A stretch of DNA of 35,063 nt from Gnetum montanum (Eukaryota > Streptophyta > Gnetopsida > Gnetales > Gnetaceae). The position numbers were made by a program, and so were the translations under genes. The notes under the pieces are model-generated. The model was not told where the DNA came from. It was given only the letters and a program-made list of their open reading frames with translations, and ran no database searches. Positions 31,048 to 35,063 of the stretch are shown one piece after another (the stretch's first letter is position 1; each line of letters starts with the position of its first letter). Where the stretch lies: assembly GCA_015680685.1 (NCBI GenBank), contig MNCI01029990.1, positions 139,184 to 174,246 on the forward strand, given 5' to 3'.

Positions 31048-31818
31048 TGATGGGACATGATATCGCATGGGCTGTGATATCGCTTGATCATATCTATAAA
31101 TAAGAGGCAGCTCTTCCTTGTTTCCTCATCCTAGGATAGATAGTAGGGAAACTCTAGTAGATTAATCACTCCAGAGATAGAATATTTTCCATGTGCCCAC
31201 AGTAGGAGTCTTAAAGTGAACGGATCTTTATTCGAGCAAACATTGTACCTGAACACAAGTTTGTGTACGGCAATAAAGACAAGCTTCTTGGATAAACCTT
31301 GTAGTGCATGGAATAGGCTAATTAGTATTTTATTTACTGTTATTTATTATTTGTTATTTATTATCTATTATTTACTGCTTTCTCTCTCAACCCTTCTCTC
31401 CTAGTTAAGTGCCTTAGTATGACCACTTCAAGCACGTGCGTTACGCGTGGTGATCCCAGCAACGAATAGTGTTTGGTAGCCATGGTTGCATCAGTTCAGA
31501 GTGTGTACGGTAAGTGAGAACAGATGTTGACGCTAGGTAATTTAGACTTAGTTCATTAGTTAGAGTTAGTAATTAGTTTCTCAATCCTTCACCTTGTTAG
31601 CATAGGAGACAAAAACATAAAAAGCTATAAAAATCATATACCTCAGACTTACTTAACCATACACCGTGCCAACTACAAGTAAGTCTGGGAAGACAACAAA
31701 TGATTAACCCTAAGTGTTCTATGGGCGTGTAGGCACTTAGTTTGCGGAGTTCAACTGGATCGCACATGCTACGCTTGTATTCGTATGGTTGAGTGTAGGG
31801 GTATCTCACCACTCATCA
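31048..31818 (+). mobile_element. Element E: solo LTR nested in the 3' LTR of element C
   Basis: 771 bp from TGATGGG to CTCATCA, complete with GATATCGC motifs (31059-31066, 31076-31083), TATAAATA (31095-31102) and AATAAAGAC. No internal sequence on either side; both flanks are the C LTR. It is closer to LTRs A and D than to C in U3 and R but lacks their inserted block. It arose by LTR-LTR recombination of a full element. Confidence 0.92.
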
Positions 31819-32344
31819 ACCTTGTAGCATACAAATTAAGCTAATTAGTAATTAATGATTTTTAACACTTTTCTAGTTAATTAATATTTCTCTCAACCTT
31901 CAACCCCTTTAGTTAAATACACACAGTATGACTGCTTCAAGCTTGCGTGTAGCACTTGGTAACCCAGTAACGATTAGCATTTGGTAATGCCAACAGCGTT
32001 GCACTGGTTCAGGATGTGTACGGTAAGTGGGAACAGATATTGGTGTTAGGAACATTTAGAACTTAATTAATGAATAGTTAATGTAAGTTAGCCCCTTAGT
32101 TCTCTCTCCCTCTCCTTTATTAGTAGAAGACATAAAAAAATACAAAAGCTATAAAAATCATATACCTCAAGCTTACTTAACCATACAACCGTGACAATAC
32201 AAGTAACTTTGGGAAGATAATGATTGATTAATCTTGAGTGTTCCATTAAGGCGCATAAGCACTTAGTCCTTGGAGTTCGATCGGATTGTGCGTGAAACGC
32301 TCGTATTCGTATGGTTGAGTGTAGGGGTACCTCGCCACTCATCA

Positions 32345-32349
32345 CTAAT
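32345..32349. repeat. Right target site duplication of element C (CTAAT)
   Basis: Identical to 21802-21806. Confidence 0.85.
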
Positions 32350-32900
32350 TTTACACCATCATTAGTACATTTGAACCTTTCATGATTATTTTACACTTTC
32401 TTATATATCTTACTTTGTTTTATTTTTTTTCTTCAAGTGTGAGATTTTCTCGCTTTGCTAATAAAATTTCTTTATTGCCACAGGACACAGTGCCACTGTT
32501 ATTATTTACTAATGATGGCTTATGCTTAATATTGTGATTGTCGATATCTAGTTTCTATTTTTGAATTCTGATGTCTAATGACTATGACATGGTTTATTTT
32601 TCATGGAACAGATAGTAAGGCCACATCACCCACCCATCCAAGAAACTCTATGGTTTTCCTTGTTCTGGGAATTTGAGGTCCCTTCCATTAAAGAAACTTT
32701 TAATCAATCAGTGATCTTGGTAGTTATGAAATTAGGAAGGATTCAAAGGTTTGTAAAGGGTATGACTTCAAGGAAACTTAATACTCTTTGTACTCTTCTA
32801 CTTGCTTGAGTGCTTGAGTGTTCTTCATGAACTTCTTACTGTTCCATTCCAACCACTAATAGAAAGTTAATAAAAGTATTTACATGGTATGGTTCCCATC
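32345..32900 (+). mobile_element. Element B, right part: remainder of the post-pol spacer
   Basis: Begins with the second CTAAT. Aligns with ~28970-29475 of element C, for example GGCCACATCACCCACCCATC versus GTCCACATCATCCATGCATC, and GGTATGGTTCCCATC versus GGTGTGGTTCTCATG at the right end. It is cut at 32900 by the LTR of element D; the rest of B and its 3' LTR must lie beyond the window. Confidence 0.82.
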
Positions 32901-33926
32901 TAATGAGACATGATTTGCATGAGCTGCGATATCGCAGCCACCGCAATATCACGTCTTTCCTTACGATGTTGCGTATGCAATATCGTGGTCTACCGTCATA
33001 TCTATAAATAAGAGGTGGCACTCCCCTTATTTTCCATCCTAAGTTAGAAGTAGGGAAACTCTGGTAGTTTGATCACTCCAGAGATAGAATAATTTCCATG
33101 TGCCCGTAGTAGGAGTCCTAAAAGTGAACAAATCTTTATTCGAGCAACATTGTACCTGAACATAAGTTGTGTACAGAAATAAAGACGAGCTTTCCGGATA
33201 AACCTTGCAATGCATGGAATAGGATTTTATTTATTATTTCTCTCTTACCCTTAAACACCTAGAATGTGGTATGAGTACGACTTGATTACGAGCATCTAAG
33301 GATGTGTATGGATAGTCAAGGAATCGGTTGCTCATTGCATGCGGTATGAGTACAACTTGATTATGAGCATCTCATGTGACTACTTGGTAACCCAGTGGCA
33401 TATTCAGGATCTACGCTTGGTAATCCTAGTGGTAGTCCTAGATGTGTATGGTTATTCAAGGAATTAGCTGCTCATCGCACTTAGGCTAGATAGATTCTCT
33501 CAACCCTTTCCTCCTAGTTAAGTGCCTCACTACGACCACTTTGAGCACGTGTGTTACGCGTGGTGATCCCAGCAATGATTAGCATTTGGTAGTCGCAGTT
33601 GCATCAGTTTAGGGTGTGTACGGTAAGTGGGAATAGATGTTGATGCTAGTTAATTTAGACTTAGTTCATTAGTTAGAGTTAGTTAGTTTCTCAACCCTTC
33701 ACCTCGATAGCATAGGAGAAAAACATAAAAAGATATAAAAATCATATACCTCAGACTTACTTAACCATACACTGTGACAAACACAAGTAAGTATAGGAAG
33801 ACAACGAATGATTAACCCCAAGTGTTCCATGGGGCATGTAGGCACTTAGTCTGCGGAGTTCGATCAGATCGTGCATGCTATGCTCGTTTCGTATGGTTGA
33901 GTGTAGGGGTACCTCGCCACTCATCA
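32901..33926 (+). repeat. 5' LTR of element D
   Basis: About 1026 bp. The start reads TAATGAGACATGATTTGCATG, which aligns with TGATGGGACATGATATCGCATG of LTR E, so the terminal TG has become TA. A 16-bp perfect palindrome GCTGCGATATCGCAGC lies at 32923-32938, TATAAATA at 33003-33010, and an extra ~230-bp block at ~33256-33489 is shared with LTR A. Ends CTCATCA. Confidence 0.88.
33268..33480 (+). repeat. Internal duplication in LTR D
   Basis: GGTATGAGTACGACTTGATT at 33268 recurs 75 bases on at 33343 with one change (GTACAACTTG). The linked word GATGTGTATGG...CAAGGAAT...GCTCAT also occurs twice (33301 and 33439). LTR A carries the same two-copy arrangement on the minus strand (~330-540). Confidence 0.8.
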
Positions 33927-33927
33927 T

Positions 33928-33945
33928 TGGTGCCATTGCCGGGGA
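33928..33945 (+). promoter_or_regulatory. Primer binding site of element D
   Basis: TGGTGCCATTGCCGGGGA, two transitions from the complement of the plant tRNA-Asp 3' end; one T separates it from the LTR. Confidence 0.8.
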
Positions 33946-34069
33946 CTAAGTGTTTGTGCGCCAAATAGAACATAAAGGATATCACTCACATCGTTGGGAG
34001 CCTAAACAAACCTTCGGGTTAATCAAGATAAAATTTTTTTATAATCGTAAAATTAGCACACCGATAACA

Positions 34070-35063
34070 ATGTCTTCTTCTCATCAAAGCAACTCACCAC
34101 CTAAGGACCATACACGAGACAGTCGACAACATAAAACACATAGCTGAAATCAACCAAGTCCTAAAAAATACAAGATAGTTTATACTCATCCTGATGAGTA
34201 TATTCCAAACTTTACCTTTATCCTCCATCAAGACGAACAACTGTGATGGAGAGATTTGCAAGGTAACATCGTGTTACCCCCAAATCGATTAGTCTCTCAC
34301 ATGCTTTTCCGTGCCTTGGCACAAATAGGCATGACTAAATTATATGCTAAATATGTTGTTGAAGACTTTGATATGAGGGATTATCATCCCATAGAAGCAC
34401 AATGTATGAGGGACTCAAGGTAGGAGAGCCAACATATACTTTTGAAGGATAAAGGTCCGCACGTCCTTAGTAAAATAGGAGATGAGGAACCCCTTATAAC
34501 AGGTTCTTTAGCAAATGATGTTCCCCATCCTAACGATGGTGAGGAGGAAGGGTATCAGAACCTACGATCAATGATACATAACCATGGTTCTGACACCCAT
34601 GAGCACCAACTGTTCACAAAGGAAACAACCACTCATGCTAAGGACGAGCACTTAGATTGTCACCACGATCGGGGCCATAGCAACTGTAGAGAAGGAAAGA
34701 AACATCATCATGGCGATGGTTCCCCTTCTTCTTTCCCTTCTTCACATCACTCACCCTCTCCTTCCACATCTGGGCGCAGCCATCATGGACACAACGGAGA
34801 GGATAAAGGTAGACAAAACGAGAGACCTCGACGGGAAAGTCAAGAGAGAGGACAAGGGTAAGGACGTAGGGAAAGTAGGGAACAACGTATACATCACAGG
34901 CATCATGAAAGAGATGATTATGATGAGCCCCTACTCGCAACCTGAAGTATGCTTGACATAACGGAGGTAGTTAGGATTTCCACAAGGCATTTAAAAGATA
35001 GTTGGATCAAATGTTTAAACATGAACAATATCCCACGATTTGAAGGGGAATACAATGCTGATC
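34070..35063 (+). pseudogene. Element D gag, 5' part, broken and cut by the window
   Basis: Starts at ATG 34070 (MSSSHQSNSPPKDHTRDSRQ). A TGA interrupts at 34145-34147. Then DEYIPNFTFILHQDEQL, a TGA, NIVLPPNRLVSHMLFRALAQ, and a stop near 34423. The frame 34442-34861 holds the linker with a very His/Ser/Arg-rich composition (KKHHHGDGSPSSFPSSHHSP, RSHHGHNGEDKGRQ). After a stop it continues toward the gag domain (MLDITEVVRISTRH, MNNIPRFEGEYNAD), where the window ends. Confidence 0.82.

Larger units (their letters stand above)
21807..32344 (+). mobile_element. Element C: complete but decayed Ty3/gypsy element nested in B
   Basis: 5' LTR 21807-22600, primer site 22602-22619, gag, protease, RT/RNase H and integrase to 28827, a 1.9-kb spacer, a purine-rich tract and a 3' LTR (30761-32344, split by element E). 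Flanked by CTAAT on both sides. The two LTRs, by eye, agree at roughly nine positions in ten, with mostly transitional differences, so the insertion is old. Sequence on either side is continuous with element B when compared with the homologous part of C itself (near 28960-28985). Confidence 0.93.
30761..32344 (+). repeat. 3' LTR of element C, split by solo LTR E
   Basis: Left part 30761-31047, right part 31819-32344, together about 808 bp without the insert and one target-site copy. Starts TGATGAATCG, ends CTCATCA, followed by CTAATTTTAC instead of a primer site, so it is a 3' LTR. Matches 21807-22600 throughout. Confidence 0.92.
32901..35063 (+). mobile_element. Element D: Ty3/gypsy element, 5' part, cut by window end
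   Basis: 5' LTR 32901-33926, primer site 33928-33945 and the first ~330 codons of gag. Same orientation and family as B and C. Inserted in the spacer of B; the last five bases before it, CCATC (32896-32900), should recur after its 3' LTR if this reading is right. Confidence 0.85.

Overview
The window is nuclear DNA of a land plant, probably a gymnosperm or another seed plant with a large, repeat-rich genome. This rests on an intronless PLS-type pentatricopeptide repeat (PPR) gene, a spliced gene for RNA polymerase subunit RPB3 with plant-like introns, a plant-type LINE, and Ty3/gypsy LTR elements with a tRNA-Asp-type primer site and no chromodomain. The gymnosperm assignment is an inference from the style of the PPR protein and the heavy load of old elements.

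Layout. 1-813 is an LTR (element A, minus strand, cut by the window edge), abutting a broken gag piece of a different retroelement (814-1235, minus). 1236-4016 is AT-rich or low-complexity non-coding DNA with small tandem repeats. 4020-5166 is a decayed LINE reverse transcriptase fragment whose distal part was amplified into four 110-bp tandem copies. 5467-7668 is an intact PPR gene of 733 codons. 8200-11720 is a four-exon RPB3 gene whose third exon carries a short deletion that shifts the frame. 11721-14507 is its 3' region and AT-rich intergenic DNA.

From 14508 to the end is a nest of related Ty3/gypsy elements, all on the plus strand. Element B (5' LTR at 14508) is the oldest. Element C (21807-32344) sits inside the 3' spacer of B, with a perfect 5-bp target duplication CTAAT on both sides. 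The 3' LTR of C is itself split by a solo LTR (E, 31048-31818) with a near-perfect duplication ACTTT/ACCTT. Element D starts at 32901, again inside the B spacer, and runs off the window. The B and C gag-pol regions are full of stops and frameshifts and carry catalytic-site losses (protease, RNase H, integrase), so neither looks autonomous.

The two host genes form a compact island on one strand, 531 bp apart, between repeats. The PPR protein is predicted to bind organellar RNA. RPB3 is a core assembly subunit of the nuclear RNA polymerases. I see no sign that the two act together. The most noteworthy signals are the RPB3 frameshift, the resolved three-level LTR nest, a palindromic GCGATATCGC motif set upstream of the LTR TATA boxes, and an 11-mer (AGTCATGGGGG) repeated through element C, including at its polypurine tract.
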